64,000 bases of DNA. Source: GCA-2862585 sp965661345. GTDB taxonomy: Bacteria > Bacteroidota > Bacteroidia > Flavobacteriales > UBA7312. The notes under the pieces are model-generated. The model was given only the letters and a program-made list of their open reading frames with translations. It ran no database searches and had not been told where the DNA came from. The position numbers and the translations under genes are program-made. Below are positions 1 to 9,456 of the stretch, piece by piece. The stretch covers positions 38,297-102,296 of the forward strand of contig CBFIDK010000006.1 of NCBI GenBank assembly GCA_965661345.1, written 5' to 3'. The number at the start of each line of letters is the position of its first letter. Position 1 is the first letter of the stretch.

Positions 1-115
1 ACTAGAGCTGAAATGGTGGAATCTTGATAAAGCTATTATTAAAGAAAATATTGAGCTATTTCAAGGGAAATTAGATGACCAATATCTTGAAAAACTAAGA
101 GCAATTTGCAGTTAA
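1..115 (+). CDS. CatB-related O-acetyltransferase, C-terminal fragment
   Basis: An open frame enters from the left edge (codons from base 2) and stops with TAA at 113-115, giving about 37 C-terminal residues. The stretch LKWWNLDKAIIKENIELF matches the tail of CatB/Vat-type hexapeptide acetyltransferases, where a KWW-(N/D)-W-x(3)-KI-x-ENI pattern follows the left-handed beta-helix. Such enzymes transfer acetyl groups from acetyl-CoA to sugars in surface-polysaccharide clusters, which fits the flippase gene that follows and overlaps its end by 10 bases. The catalytic part lies outside the window, so the family call rests on the tail motif and the context. Confidence 0.55.
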   Translation, partial: LELKWWNLDKAIIKENIELFQGKLDDQYLEKLRAICS

Positions 116-1362
116 TAAAAAACTCATCAATTTATCTGGGTAGTAGTATTTTAAATAAATCTATTCCCTTCCTATTATTACCAATTCTTACTGAATATTT
201 AAGTCCTGAAGAGTTTGGAATATTATCTATTTTTCAACTTTTGATCACATTCTATTCTGCATTTATTGGAATGGCAATACATACTAATGTTTCCAAAAAC
301 TTTTATACTTATTCTAAGGATAAATTAGCTACTCTAATCGGAAATATATTAATTATCCTTAGTGTTACCACACTAATATTTTTTATTCCTACACTCATTG
401 GAAGCTTTTTTAGTGATAGTTTATTTTCAGTCCCGTCACAATGGGTTAATATAATTCCATTTGTAAGCTTTATGTTTATGATGAATACCATTAACCTTAC
501 TATATTAAGAAATGAAGAGAAATCAACTTTATTTGGTGTATTTGAAGTAACAAATACAATAGTAAATATGGGTGTTTCTATTTTGTTACTTGTAGTCTAT
601 AAACTTGGTTGGGAGTCAAGAGCTTATGGCATTGTTTTAGCCTACTTTGTGTTTTTCATTATCTCTTTAATTTATATGAAAAGACACCATTATTTAAGGC
701 TTAAATATGAGCCATCAGAGATTAAAAACATTTTAAATATTTCCTTGCCTCTTATACCACATGCTGTTGGTGGAATAATCATTTCTTTAAGTGATAGATT
801 TTTTATTGAAAAAATGATTGGTATTGACATGGTTGGAATTTATTCCGTGGGGTATATGTTTGGAATGATAATATTTATTTTTAGTGATGCTTTTATCAAG
901 GCTTGGTCTCCGTGGTTCTATAAAAAACTTACAAATCCAACCATAATCATAAAACAGAAAATAGTCAAATACAGCTACTTATATATAATAGGATTATTTG
1001 TTCTTGCCTTTTTGCTTACATTAATTTCAAAACTTTTAATCGATCTTTTTATTGATGAAAAATTTAATGGTGCAGAGCAGTTTATTTTCTGGATTTCTAT
1101 TGGTTATGCAATTCACGGCGTTTACAAGATATTCTTTCCCTATCTCGTTCATATTAATAAAACTTCTTTTTTAGGTTACAGTACTATGCTTACAGCAATT
1201 ATTAATCTGATATTAAATTATTTTATGATCGATTATTACGGAGCTATTGGAGCTACGTATGCAACTGCCCTATCATTTAGTGTAAGTACTGCTTTGGTAT
1301 TCTGGTTTCAGAATAAGGAATTTGAAATGCCTTGGTTTTATTTTTTGAGAAGTAAAGATTAA
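106..1362 (+). CDS. Wzx-type polysaccharide flippase / oligosaccharide translocase
   Basis: A 418-residue polytopic membrane protein with about 12 hydrophobic segments. The N-terminus (KNSSIYLGSSILNKSIPF, then LPILTEYLSPEEFG) is typical of the MOP/MATE-superfamily polysaccharide exporters that flip undecaprenyl-linked O-antigen or capsule repeat units across the inner membrane. Translation is taken from a TTG at 106 that overlaps the upstream reading frame by 10 bases. This start preserves the conserved N-terminal helix, and no ATG nearby would. The gene converges on the next one with a 4-base overlap at a shared TTAA. The transported glycan cannot be predicted. Confidence 0.85.
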   Translation: MQLIKNSSIYLGSSILNKSIPFLLLPILTEYLSPEEFGILSIFQLLITFYSAFIGMAIHTNVSKNFYTYSKDKLATLIGNILIILSVTTLIFFIPTLIGSFFSDSLFSVPSQWVNIIPFVSFMFMMNTINLTILRNEEKSTLFGVFEVTNTIVNMGVSILLLVVYKLGWESRAYGIVLAYFVFFIISLIYMKRHHYLRLKYEPSEIKNILNISLPLIPHAVGGIIISLSDRFFIEKMIGIDMVGIYSVGYMFGMIIFIFSDAFIKAWSPWFYKKLTNPTIIIKQKIVKYSYLYIIGLFVLAFLLTLISKLLIDLFIDEKFNGAEQFIFWISIGYAIHGVYKIFFPYLVHINKTSFLGYSTMLTAIINLILNYFMIDYYGAIGATYATALSFSVSTALVFWFQNKEFEMPWFYFLRSKD

Positions 1363-2240
1363 CACTTTTCTTTTCTCTCAAAAGCATCAATAAAAGAGTC
1401 AGTAGTTAGATTAAAGATTTCTACATTAAATCTTTTTGAATATTTATTTATTTCATGGTATCCTTTAAAGGATAAATAGAATTTATAAAGAATTTCGTGA
1501 AGTTTTCTTGACTGTAAACCCTTTAAGTCTTTTCGCATAGTACTTGGCTTAGATTTTTTTAAATCATAAAAATGCTTTTGATTCAAAAGAGCTTCGTTTT
1601 TATCCGAAACACTCAACTCTTTCAGCCAAGAATGATCTGCTCCAAATAAGCATAATCTTTTATAATTTTCATTAATTGCAATCATTATAGAAGGAATCAA
1701 CACATTATGTGGTCGAACCATTCCAAAATTGTATCTCCAAAAAAAGTATTTAAAAAAGCCCTCGATTGGTGTTCTATTGAAGTATTTAATAGAAATATGA
1801 GGATTTCCATTGAGAATTGAACGCCAGCGATTTGATTTATACGCTCTCGAATTAAGATATAGTGTGATTGGCCAAGATGTTTTCTTATTTATAGATTTAA
1901 ATAAATTATCACTTTTGGTTTTTAATTCTTCAGTGGCATTATCTTCAAATAACTCGGGTGCTCCGATACAATAAATTGAAGGTTGAATTTTTTCATACAA
2001 ATCACTTTCAGAAAAATGATTAACAGCCAAAAAATCAAAGTTTTTAAAGTCACTAACTTTATTGCTCAAATCGGACTCTAATGATGGGCCATTACCTAAA
2101 ATAATTAAGCTTTTTTCTCTCTTCTTCTTGGATGGTGAATAGATTGCTGACAGCTTTGTAAATACAATTATTCTCAAAACAGATAAAATGAACCCAAATA
2201 AGGAGTCAAAGAACGATTTTAATACAATAATAAAATCCAT
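1359..2240 (-). CDS. DUF115/MptE-like protein, probable surface-glycan biosynthesis
   Basis: A 293-residue protein with a hydrophobic N-terminal helix (residues about 3-28) followed by KSLIILGNGPSL at about 44-54. The GNGPSL loop is the hallmark of the DUF115/MptE-like Rossmann-type fold, annotated as 6-hydroxymethylpterin diphosphokinase-like in archaea and often found in bacterial polysaccharide or sialic-acid-like modification loci. Here the neighbouring flippase and acetyltransferase tail suggest glycan synthesis at the membrane. It is encoded opposite the flippase and lies 3 bases downstream of yfhO, so it probably belongs to the leftward carB-yfhO unit. The specific reaction is unknown. 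Confidence 0.6.
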   Translation of the reverse strand: MDFIIVLKSFFDSLFGFILSVLRIIVFTKLSAIYSPSKKKREKSLIILGNGPSLESDLSNKVSDFKNFDFLAVNHFSESDLYEKIQPSIYCIGAPELFEDNATEELKTKSDNLFKSINKKTSWPITLYLNSRAYKSNRWRSILNGNPHISIKYFNRTPIEGFFKYFFWRYNFGMVRPHNVLIPSIMIAINENYKRLCLFGADHSWLKELSVSDKNEALLNQKHFYDLKKSKPSTMRKDLKGLQSRKLHEILYKFYLSFKGYHEINKYSKRFNVEIFNLTTDSFIDAFERKEKC

Positions 2241-2243
2241 CTG

Positions 2244-4631
2244 TTAACTTTTAAATTCTTTATAAAGAACAAAAATTAGCATTAAGATTAATACACTTGA
2301 ACTCGCTAATGAAATCTTTTCTCCAGTATAATAGGTAGAAGGTTCAAATTTAAACTCAATAGTGTGGCTTCCAGAAGGAATAGCCATAGCTCTTAATACA
2401 TAATTTGCTCGAACATGAGGTACTTTTTCTCCATCTATGTAAGCATTCCACCCTTTGTCATAAAAGATTTCTGAAAACACAGCAAACTGATCAATAGAAG
2501 AAATGGATTCATATGTTAAATGATTTGCTTTATAGCTTTTAAGACTAATACTTGCTGAACTGTCTAATTTTAGAATCTCTGGGGTATCAAATCTTTTATC
2601 AACTACTGCCTGATTTGCAGTACTAATTTGTCCTATTTTTTCAATTTCAGAATCGGCATTATCGACTTTTATGATTTCTTCGACAAACCATGCATTGCCA
2701 AGTGCAGATGGGTTTAACTGAGCAACAGGTCCATTTTGTCCTTTGACTATAAAATACTTTGTATTTAACATGTTAAAGACCTGCATATTCCCTTTTGAAA
2801 TATGGTTATCAATTAACTCTTGATATCGCTTTAACTTTGCACCATGATATCCACCAATAGATTTATGAAAATAAGAGGTGGAAGCATCATTGAATGGGCT
2901 AACTGTTGTATTGTAAACTCGGAAGTTTGGATCAGAATCTCTTAGTATTTGATTATCGGCAGATGTCGGTGTGTAAGGCTGTAATACTTTTCGCTTAGCC
3001 TTAAAATTATCATTATTCAAGTAGCGTTTATTTACCACCCATACATCACACAAAACAAAGACGGTTAATGCTAGAATAAGTGGCGTTTTTTTTATTTTTC
3101 CAACTAAGTGAAGCCATATAGCAGTAAACCCAATTAAAATAAACAGTAATGAACGTAGTGAATCCGATTGAAACATTGATTTTCTATCTAATGTTAGGGC
3201 TTCGCTAAGCGCTTCTCCATATTGTTTATCGTTTAAACTTGTAAAATCAAAGAACACAGTTGGCAACAAAGCAAAAACTAGACAGAGCCCTCCAACTATT
3301 GCTAGAGAATATTTTAATGCTTTTACAATTTCATTTGATTTACCTTCTTCGATAATTTTATTTAGGGCAATTATTCCAAGAAAAGGAATAAGTAATTCTA
3401 CAATCACTAAAGTCGTTGAAACGGATCTGAATTTATTGTAACCAGGAACATAATTTAGGAAAAACTCAGTAAGAGGCATGAAGTTTTTACCCCAGCTCAA
3501 AGCCAGCATTAGTAAAAATACACTAAGCACCCACCACCTTAAATATCCTTTTATGAGGAATAAGCCTACAATAAATAAAAAGCAACTTATGGCACCAGCA
3601 TAGACTGGTCCTGATGTAAATGGTTGAGTTCCCCAATATAAGGGTAATTGCTTGATTATTTGTTTTGCTTGACTAGCCTGCGCGCTATTCTTGAATAACT
3701 TATATGTTTCAGAATCAGTACCTAAAGCTCCACCAGAAGCTCCACCATGAAAGTTGGGAATAAGTAAAGTAAATGTCTCTGCTTTACCATAGCTCCATGC
3801 TGTAGCATAATCTTTATCTAAACCTGATGTTTTATTACTTTGGTTTGCCGTCAATTCTGATTTTCCACGAATGGATTCTTGTCCGTATTCCATGGTTGTA
3901 AGCAACCTGCTTGAACTAGTAATCGAACCTAAAGCACCAGCTAATAATAAACAACCTACTTGTTTGGTAAACGATGGGAAAGTTTGTTCTTTGATTGATT
4001 TTATTAAATATACAATACCTAATACTACTAGAAGCATCAATAAATAATAAGTGATTTGGAAATGATTGGCATTAATCATTAATGCTGTAAATAATGCAGT
4101 CAATACAGTTCCTATCAATAACTTCCCCCTAAAAACCATTAGTACTGATGCCAATACTGGAGCTAAATAACCAATAGCATGAGCTTTAGTATTATGACCT
4201 GCCTCAATAATGATGAAAAAATAGGATGAAAACGCAAAACTAATAGCGCCTAATATTGCTAATCGATAATCGATTTTCAAGGAAATTAATAAAAAATAAA
4301 AACCAAACATATACAGAAATACCAAACTTACTGGATGGGGTAAATACAACTGAAAAATCCTGTATACTTTTTTGATTAAATTAGATTCACTTTCAACAGA
4401 AATTTGATAGGCTGGCATTCCCCCAAACATTGAATTGGTCCATAAAGGGTCTTCGTTATATTCAGCTCTATGCTGAACAATTTCCTCAGACATTCCTTTG
4501 TATTGACGGTAGTCTTGCTGATCTATTTTTTTACCCTCTAAAACTGGTGATAAATAAACTAGAGATATTAGCACAAAAACTCCAACAGCTGTTAAGTGTG
4601 GCAACAACTTTTTCCAATTTAGTGTTTTCAT
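2244..4631 (-). CDS. YfhO family membrane protein
   Basis: A 795-residue inner-membrane protein with a cytoplasmic start (MKTLNWKKLLPHL), about a dozen hydrophobic helices, and a C-terminal extracytoplasmic beta-rich part ending in another helix (about residues 775-790). Recognisable family segments include QDYRQYKGM near residue 40, NAYIDGEKV near 735 and a final LYKEF. YfhO proteins belong to the GT-C-like glycosyltransferase group; in Firmicutes they help glycosylate lipoteichoic acid. Bacteroidota carry long homologues of unproven substrate. It sits in a leftward string with DUF4834 and carB upstream and the GNGPSL protein downstream. Confidence 0.85.
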   Translation of the reverse strand: MKTLNWKKLLPHLTAVGVFVLISLVYLSPVLEGKKIDQQDYRQYKGMSEEIVQHRAEYNEDPLWTNSMFGGMPAYQISVESESNLIKKVYRIFQLYLPHPVSLVFLYMFGFYFLLISLKIDYRLAILGAISFAFSSYFFIIIEAGHNTKAHAIGYLAPVLASVLMVFRGKLLIGTVLTALFTALMINANHFQITYYLLMLLVVLGIVYLIKSIKEQTFPSFTKQVGCLLLAGALGSITSSSRLLTTMEYGQESIRGKSELTANQSNKTSGLDKDYATAWSYGKAETFTLLIPNFHGGASGGALGTDSETYKLFKNSAQASQAKQIIKQLPLYWGTQPFTSGPVYAGAISCFLFIVGLFLIKGYLRWWVLSVFLLMLALSWGKNFMPLTEFFLNYVPGYNKFRSVSTTLVIVELLIPFLGIIALNKIIEEGKSNEIVKALKYSLAIVGGLCLVFALLPTVFFDFTSLNDKQYGEALSEALTLDRKSMFQSDSLRSLLFILIGFTAIWLHLVGKIKKTPLILALTVFVLCDVWVVNKRYLNNDNFKAKRKVLQPYTPTSADNQILRDSDPNFRVYNTTVSPFNDASTSYFHKSIGGYHGAKLKRYQELIDNHISKGNMQVFNMLNTKYFIVKGQNGPVAQLNPSALGNAWFVEEIIKVDNADSEIEKIGQISTANQAVVDKRFDTPEILKLDSSASISLKSYKANHLTYESISSIDQFAVFSEIFYDKGWNAYIDGEKVPHVRANYVLRAMAIPSGSHTIEFKFEPSTYYTGEKISLASSSVLILMLIFVLYKEFKS

Positions 4632-4643
4632 ATTTATTGAGGT

Positions 4644-4886
4644 TTAATGATTGTCGTCAATTTCTTCAAAATCTACGTATTCACCAACTGTTGAAGAAGA
4701 TTTTTTATTTTTTGACTTTGAATCTTTTTTTATTGACACCTCTCCTTCTTGTTGCGGAGGATGATTTTGACGCATGTTTCGTTGTGCCTTGTTAATCATG
4801 GTTTTTAGAAAGTATGGTGCCAAAATTCGAGTTAGAAATCTAACAGAATAGAAAATAATAAGAATTAAAAAAATTGTTTTTAACAT
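4644..4886 (-). CDS. DUF4834 family small membrane protein
   Basis: An 80-residue protein with one N-terminal transmembrane helix (residues 2-18), then a basic, glutamine- and serine-rich cytoplasmic tail ending in VDFEEIDDNH. The pattern FLTRILAPYFLKTMINKAQRNM is characteristic of the Bacteroidota-specific DUF4834 family, which is about this size and usually sits next to yfhO-like genes. It lies 3 bases from carB and 12 bases from yfhO, so it is probably co-transcribed with them. No biochemical function is known to me. Confidence 0.75.
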   Translation of the reverse strand: MLKTIFLILIIFYSVRFLTRILAPYFLKTMINKAQRNMRQNHPPQQEGEVSIKKDSKSKNKKSSSTVGEYVDFEEIDDNH

Positions 4887-4889
4887 CTT

Positions 4890-7739
4890 TTATCGGCTTA
4901 AATACAGACTTCTTTCAGAGTAAACCTTTCTGAAGAATGGATCTTTTAAATCTTCAATAAAATGTATCGCCTCTCCCGTTGATTTCATCTCTGGGCCTAA
5001 CTCTTTATTAACATTTGGAAATTTGTTAAACGAAAAGACTGGAACTTTAATTGCATAACCTTGTTTGAAAGGCTTAAAATCAAAATCATTGACTTTTTTA
5101 TGGCCTAGCATTACCTTAGTCGCATAATTAACATATGGCTCTCTGTAGGCTTTAGCAATAAATGGTACTGTTCGAGATGCTCTAGGATTTGCTTCAATAA
5201 CATATACTACTTCATCCTTGATAGCAAACTGAATGTTAATGAGTCCTACTGTTCTAAGAGCAACAGCAATTTTATTGGTGATATCAATCATTTGCTGACG
5301 AACGTTATCACTTAAATCAAAAGTTGGCAATACAGCATTTGAGTCGCCTGAATGAATACCACAGGGTTCTATGTGCTCCATAATTCCTATGATATATACA
5401 TTTTCGCCGTCGCAAATAGCATCTGCCTCAGCCTCAATGGCGTTGTCTAAATAATGATCTAATAATACCCTATTTCCTGGAATGTCTTTGAGTAAATTAA
5501 CAACATGATGTTCCAGTTCAGCTTCATTGATTACAATTTTCATTCCTTGACCACCCAATACATAAGATGGACGAACTAGAATTGGAAAGTTTAATTCTTT
5601 AGCCAAATCAATAGCTTCCTCTGCTGTTTCTATTACACCAAAATCTGGAAATGGCACGTCATTATCTCTTAAAAGATTAGAGAATCTACCACGGTCTTCT
5701 GCTAAATCTAGTGCTTTGTAGCTAGTCCCCATTATTTTGATTCCATAACGCTCAAGTTTTTCAGCCAGCTTAAGCGCTGTTTGACCGCCAAGTTGTACTA
5801 TGACACCTTCTGGCTTCTCATGCTTGATAATATCATAGATGTGTTCCCAGAACACTGGCTCAAAATAGAGTTTATCAGAAGTGTCAAAATCTGTTGAAAC
5901 AGTTTCAGGATTACAATTTATCATTATGGTTTCATAATCACATTCTTTTGCTGCCAAGACACCGTGAACACAACAATAATCAAACTCTATTCCCTGGCCT
6001 ATTCTATTTGGTCCAGAACCTAAAACAATAATCTTTTTTCTATCAGATGAAACGCTTTCATTTTCTGAAAATGGCTGACCTCCTGCTAACTGTTTTTTAG
6101 ACTCAAAAGTAGAATAATAGTAAGGAGTTTTTGCTTCGAATTCAGCAGCACACGTATCTACTAATTTGTAAACTCTATTAATGCCTAGTTCTGTTCGCTT
6201 GCTATATACTTCACTTTCAAGGCATCTTAGAAGATGAGCAATTTGTCTATCTGCATAGCCTTTCATTTTTGCTTGCAGAAGAAGCTCCTCGGAAATATTA
6301 TCAATATGGTATTTTTCTATTTCTAGCTCAAGCACTACAAGTTCCTCTAGCTGTCTCAAAAACCAATAATCCATTTTAGTGATATCATGAATGGTTTTCA
6401 AAGGAATACCAAGGCGAATCGCATCATATATTCTAAAGACTCTATCGCTACTTGCATGCTTCATGGCATGAAGAATATCGTCTTGATTTGTCCAGCTTTT
6501 TCCATCGGCGCCTAGCCCATTACGCTTAATTTCTAGTGACTGACACGCTTTTTGAAGTGCTTCTTGAAAAGACCGGCCTATGGCCATCACCTCACCTACA
6601 GACTTCATCTGTAAACCTAATTCTTTATCTGCACCTTCAAATTTTTCAAAATTCCATCTAGGAATTTTTACAATTACGTAATCAAGAGTAGGCTCAAAAT
6701 AAGCCGATGTTGACTTTGTAATTTGATTATCCAATTCATCGAGTGTGTATCCAATTGCAAGTTTTGAAGCAATTTTAGCAATAGGATATCCTGTTGCTTT
6801 AGATGCTAAAGCTGACGAACGCGATACTCGTGGATTAATTTCAATTGAAATAATATCTTCTTTTTCATCAGGAGAAACGGCAAACTGAACGTTACAACCA
6901 CCAGCAAAATCACCAATAGCTCTCATCATTTTTATAGCCATATCTCTCATCTTCTGATAAGTGGTATCGGATAAAGTCATTGCAGGTGCAACAGTAATTG
7001 AATCACCAGTGTGGATACCCATTGGGTCCATGTTTTCAATCGAACAAATAATGATTACATTATCGTTTTTATCTCTCAATAATTCAAGCTCATATTCTTT
7101 CCATCCTAGTAATGCTTTATCAATCATTACTTCATGAATTGGAGAAGCCGCCATACCTCTTTTCAATAAGTTATCGAAATCTTTTGCTTCATGTACAAAT
7201 GACGCTCCACTACCTCCTAGAGTAAAAGAAGGTCTAATACATAAAGGGAATCCGAATTTTTGAGCAATTTCTTTTCCTTCCAAATAAGATGTAGCCGTTT
7301 GAGATGGAGCGCATGAAATACCAATTGTTTCCATCAATTGCTTAAATTCTTCCCTATCTTCTGTAATATTTATTGCAGCAATATCGACCCCAATAATTCG
7401 AACACCATGTTTTTCCCAAACACCTTTTTCGTCAGCTTCAATACATAAATTCAATGCCGTCTGACCACCCATTGTCGGAAGAACTGCATCAATTTGTCGT
7501 TCAGAAAGGATTTCCTCAATAGATTCTACGGTCAAAGGTTTTAAATATACGTTATCAGCAACAACAGGATCAGTCATAATTGTTGCTGGGTTTGAATTGA
7601 TTAGAGAAACTTCAATCCCTTCCTCCTTAAGCGATCGAGCAGCTTGTGAGCCAGAATAATCAAATTCACAAGCTTGACCAATAACAATTGGTCCGCTTCC
7701 GATAATTAAAATGGATTTTATTGAGTTGTCTTTGGGCAT
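4890..7739 (-). CDS. carB: Carbamoyl-phosphate synthase large chain, lacking the allosteric domain
   Basis: Large subunit of the enzyme that makes carbamoyl phosphate from bicarbonate, glutamine-derived ammonia and two ATP, feeding pyrimidine and arginine synthesis. Two homologous ATP-grasp halves are visible, starting with GSGPIVIGQACEFDYSGSQA near the N-terminus and GSGPNRIGQGIEFDYCCVHG at about residue 570. The protein has 949 residues against about 1,070 in E. coli and ends at FRKVYSERSLYLSR, just after the second ATP-grasp unit. The C-terminal MGS-like domain that binds UMP, IMP and ornithine is therefore absent; to my knowledge flavobacterial CarB proteins are generally this length. No carA is in the window. 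A near-consensus -7 box (TACATTCG, minus strand, 7756-7763) precedes it. Confidence 0.97.
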   Translation of the reverse strand: MPKDNSIKSILIIGSGPIVIGQACEFDYSGSQAARSLKEEGIEVSLINSNPATIMTDPVVADNVYLKPLTVESIEEILSERQIDAVLPTMGGQTALNLCIEADEKGVWEKHGVRIIGVDIAAINITEDREEFKQLMETIGISCAPSQTATSYLEGKEIAQKFGFPLCIRPSFTLGGSGASFVHEAKDFDNLLKRGMAASPIHEVMIDKALLGWKEYELELLRDKNDNVIIICSIENMDPMGIHTGDSITVAPAMTLSDTTYQKMRDMAIKMMRAIGDFAGGCNVQFAVSPDEKEDIISIEINPRVSRSSALASKATGYPIAKIASKLAIGYTLDELDNQITKSTSAYFEPTLDYVIVKIPRWNFEKFEGADKELGLQMKSVGEVMAIGRSFQEALQKACQSLEIKRNGLGADGKSWTNQDDILHAMKHASSDRVFRIYDAIRLGIPLKTIHDITKMDYWFLRQLEELVVLELEIEKYHIDNISEELLLQAKMKGYADRQIAHLLRCLESEVYSKRTELGINRVYKLVDTCAAEFEAKTPYYYSTFESKKQLAGGQPFSENESVSSDRKKIIVLGSGPNRIGQGIEFDYCCVHGVLAAKECDYETIMINCNPETVSTDFDTSDKLYFEPVFWEHIYDIIKHEKPEGVIVQLGGQTALKLAEKLERYGIKIMGTSYKALDLAEDRGRFSNLLRDNDVPFPDFGVIETAEEAIDLAKELNFPILVRPSYVLGGQGMKIVINEAELEHHVVNLLKDIPGNRVLLDHYLDNAIEAEADAICDGENVYIIGIMEHIEPCGIHSGDSNAVLPTFDLSDNVRQQMIDITNKIAVALRTVGLINIQFAIKDEVVYVIEANPRASRTVPFIAKAYREPYVNYATKVMLGHKKVNDFDFKPFKQGYAIKVPVFSFNKFPNVNKELGPEMKSTGEAIHFIEDLKDPFFRKVYSERSLYLSR

Positions 7740-7840
7740 AATTATAGTGTTTGTGCGAATGTAACCGATTTAAAAATAAACCTTCAATTTTTGATTTCTA
7801 AACTATTAACAAAACATTATGTTTTTTTAACACTAGGTCT

Positions 7841-7870
7841 AAAAAAAAGGTGCTGCAAATGCAACACCTT
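7841..7870 (-). terminator. Rho-independent terminator of rpmH
   Basis: On the minus strand a 10-bp stem (AAGGTGTTGC / GCAGCACCTT, one G-U wobble) with a short loop is followed by eight T. Read on the plus strand the wobble becomes a C-A mismatch and no U-tract follows, so the structure works leftward. It lies 22 bases after the rpmH stop. Confidence 0.85.
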
Positions 7871-7892
7871 TATTATATACCTTTCAAAACGC

Positions 7893-8051
7893 TTAGCGCT
7901 TGTGTCTAGTTTCGTCAGAAACTGTTAATCTTTTTCTTCCTTTCGCTCTTCTACTAGCTAGAACTTTACGACCGTTAGCAGATTCCATTCTTTCACGAAA
8001 GCCGTGCTTGTTTCTTCTTTTTCTGTTAGAAGGCTGAAATGTTCTTTTCAT
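7893..8051 (-). CDS. rpmH: 50S ribosomal protein L34
   Basis: A 52-residue, highly basic protein starting MKRTFQPSNRKRRNKHGFR and continuing RMESANGRKVLASRRAKGRK, the textbook L34 sequence. L34 is a small component of the large ribosomal subunit that binds 23S rRNA. The tail RLTVSDETRHKR is the usual extension in Bacteroidota. Unlike the common rpmH-rnpA arrangement, no rnpA follows: the gene stands alone between its own strong promoter (8077-8106) and its own terminator (7841-7870). Confidence 0.97.
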   Translation of the reverse strand: MKRTFQPSNRKRRNKHGFRERMESANGRKVLASRRAKGRKRLTVSDETRHKR

Positions 8052-8076
8052 TTTTAAATGTTTTTGAAATCGAATG

Positions 8077-8106
8077 CAAATCTACAATCTTTTTTTTTTA
8101 TTCAAA
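8077..8106 (-). promoter_or_regulatory. rpmH promoter, full Bacteroidetes consensus
   Basis: Minus strand: TTTG (8103-8106), an 18-base spacer, then TAGATTTG (8077-8084), a perfect match to the -33 TTTG / -7 TAnnTTTG pattern read by the Bacteroidetes primary sigma factor. Transcription should start near 8072, about 20 bases before the rpmH ATG. Confidence 0.8.
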
Positions 8107-8120
8107 GATTTTTTAAAAGA

Positions 8121-9455
8121 TTATTGGACTTGTATTTTAAACGTTGAGTAATTATTTTTTATTGAAAGCTTCAAAAGGTAAATTCCTTTTGATAAACCAG
8201 ACGTATTTATGCTGTATTCATCTGAAGAAAATTGTTCAGACAAAAGAACTTTACCGCTGTAATCCAATAATTCAACAGAGGTATTTGTTTGGCTTGAGGT
8301 TTTAATTCTTAAAGCCTCACTACAAGGATTTGGGAAAACAGATAGTAATGTTTCATCAAATTCATTTGTATTTAATGGGTTTTCATAGTTTACATCAAAA
8401 ACATAAAGGCCAGTCTGCATATCTGATAGTAAAATTTTTCCAGAGGGTAAAAATGGATATACCCCCCAAGCCCCCATGTAACTATCATGATGATCTGGTA
8501 AAAATGTGTCGTAATACCCAATTAAAACTGGATTAGATGGATTAGAAATATCGTGAACGTAGAGGCCATCATGGTAATATGCGGTGTAAAGATAATTTCC
8601 ATTAATAATCTGATTATGAGGGATAGAATTTTCATCAACTTCAGAACCAAATAATGCTACAACTTCAATATTTGAAAAATCAGAAACATCTAACATTTTC
8701 ATTCTCATCCCCCACGTCTCATCGGCCATAGCATAATAGTTTCCATCTTCAGAAAGCCATCCGGAATGGTTGTAACCCTGATCTGGATAAGTGGGCAGTG
8801 ATCCTAGAACTTCATGGGATTGATTTTCGGTAGAAGTCTGAGAGAAATCAACAATCAAAAAACCATCTTCTTCATTATTAATGTATGCTGTATCATTTAG
8901 CACATACATATCATGACAACTCAAAAGCGATGTATTGTATAAAAATTCAGGATCTAATGGATTATCTAAAGAGTAAATGTTTCCACTAGTATTATATAAT
9001 TTTGCTGTTGCAGTATCAATGAAAATATTGTGAGTCGTCCAAAACAATTCAGAAGAATCGTAAACTAATGATACTGAATCAGGTAATGTACTCATATCTA
9101 TTATTTGAAGAGAACTCGCCCCTTCATCAGAGACAGCATATAAATAGTTCTGATAATCGTGATAATCTCTATGGATAATTTGAGGCCCCTGGACTTTACC
9201 AGCGACAAATGCAACCTCAGAAACATTTTCAGTAGACGTTACATCAAAAAAATGCGTTCCAGCTGTAGAGCCAATAATTGCATATTCTCTGCCGTCAATT
9301 ACTACTCCCCAAACTTCATTGTAGGTGTTATCAAAAATTTGAGAACCCACTAAAGAATCTTCGTCCCAGTGAAATAAAAGCTCAACATTTTCAGATGACT
9401 GAGCAAATGACATAAGGGGCGTTAAAACTAAAAATATTCTTAAAAGTAGTTTCAT
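8121..9455 (-). CDS. LVIVD-repeat (choice-of-anchor B) secreted protein with T9SS sorting domain
   Basis: A 444-residue exported protein. A signal peptide (MKLLLRIFLVLTPLMSFAQ) is followed by a beta-propeller-like region of LVIVD-type repeats, for example FLIVDFSQ, LYVHDISNPSNPVLIG and LYVFDV, and a C-terminal type A sorting domain beginning SVFPNPCSEALRI at about residue 370. LVIVD-repeat proteins are surface or extracellular proteins of unknown ligand; the sorting domain sends this one through the type IX system across the outer membrane. It starts 1 base after the punA stop and is the last gene of the leftward lpxK-punA unit. Confidence 0.88.
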   Translation of the reverse strand: MKLLLRIFLVLTPLMSFAQSSENVELLFHWDEDSLVGSQIFDNTYNEVWGVVIDGREYAIIGSTAGTHFFDVTSTENVSEVAFVAGKVQGPQIIHRDYHDYQNYLYAVSDEGASSLQIIDMSTLPDSVSLVYDSSELFWTTHNIFIDTATAKLYNTSGNIYSLDNPLDPEFLYNTSLLSCHDMYVLNDTAYINNEEDGFLIVDFSQTSTENQSHEVLGSLPTYPDQGYNHSGWLSEDGNYYAMADETWGMRMKMLDVSDFSNIEVVALFGSEVDENSIPHNQIINGNYLYTAYYHDGLYVHDISNPSNPVLIGYYDTFLPDHHDSYMGAWGVYPFLPSGKILLSDMQTGLYVFDVNYENPLNTNEFDETLLSVFPNPCSEALRIKTSSQTNTSVELLDYSGKVLLSEQFSSDEYSINTSGLSKGIYLLKLSIKNNYSTFKIQVQ

Positions 9456-9456
9456 T

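Noticed and set aside
4430..4795. Open frame across the yfhO start and DUF4834 end on the plus strand
   Set aside because: It overlaps two recognised genes in antisense and has no family resemblance.
7756..7763. TACATTCG before carB as a firm promoter
   Set aside because: One mismatch from TAnnTTTG and no -33 element. It is mentioned with carB but not listed separately; the same applies to TACTTTCG at 53648-53655.
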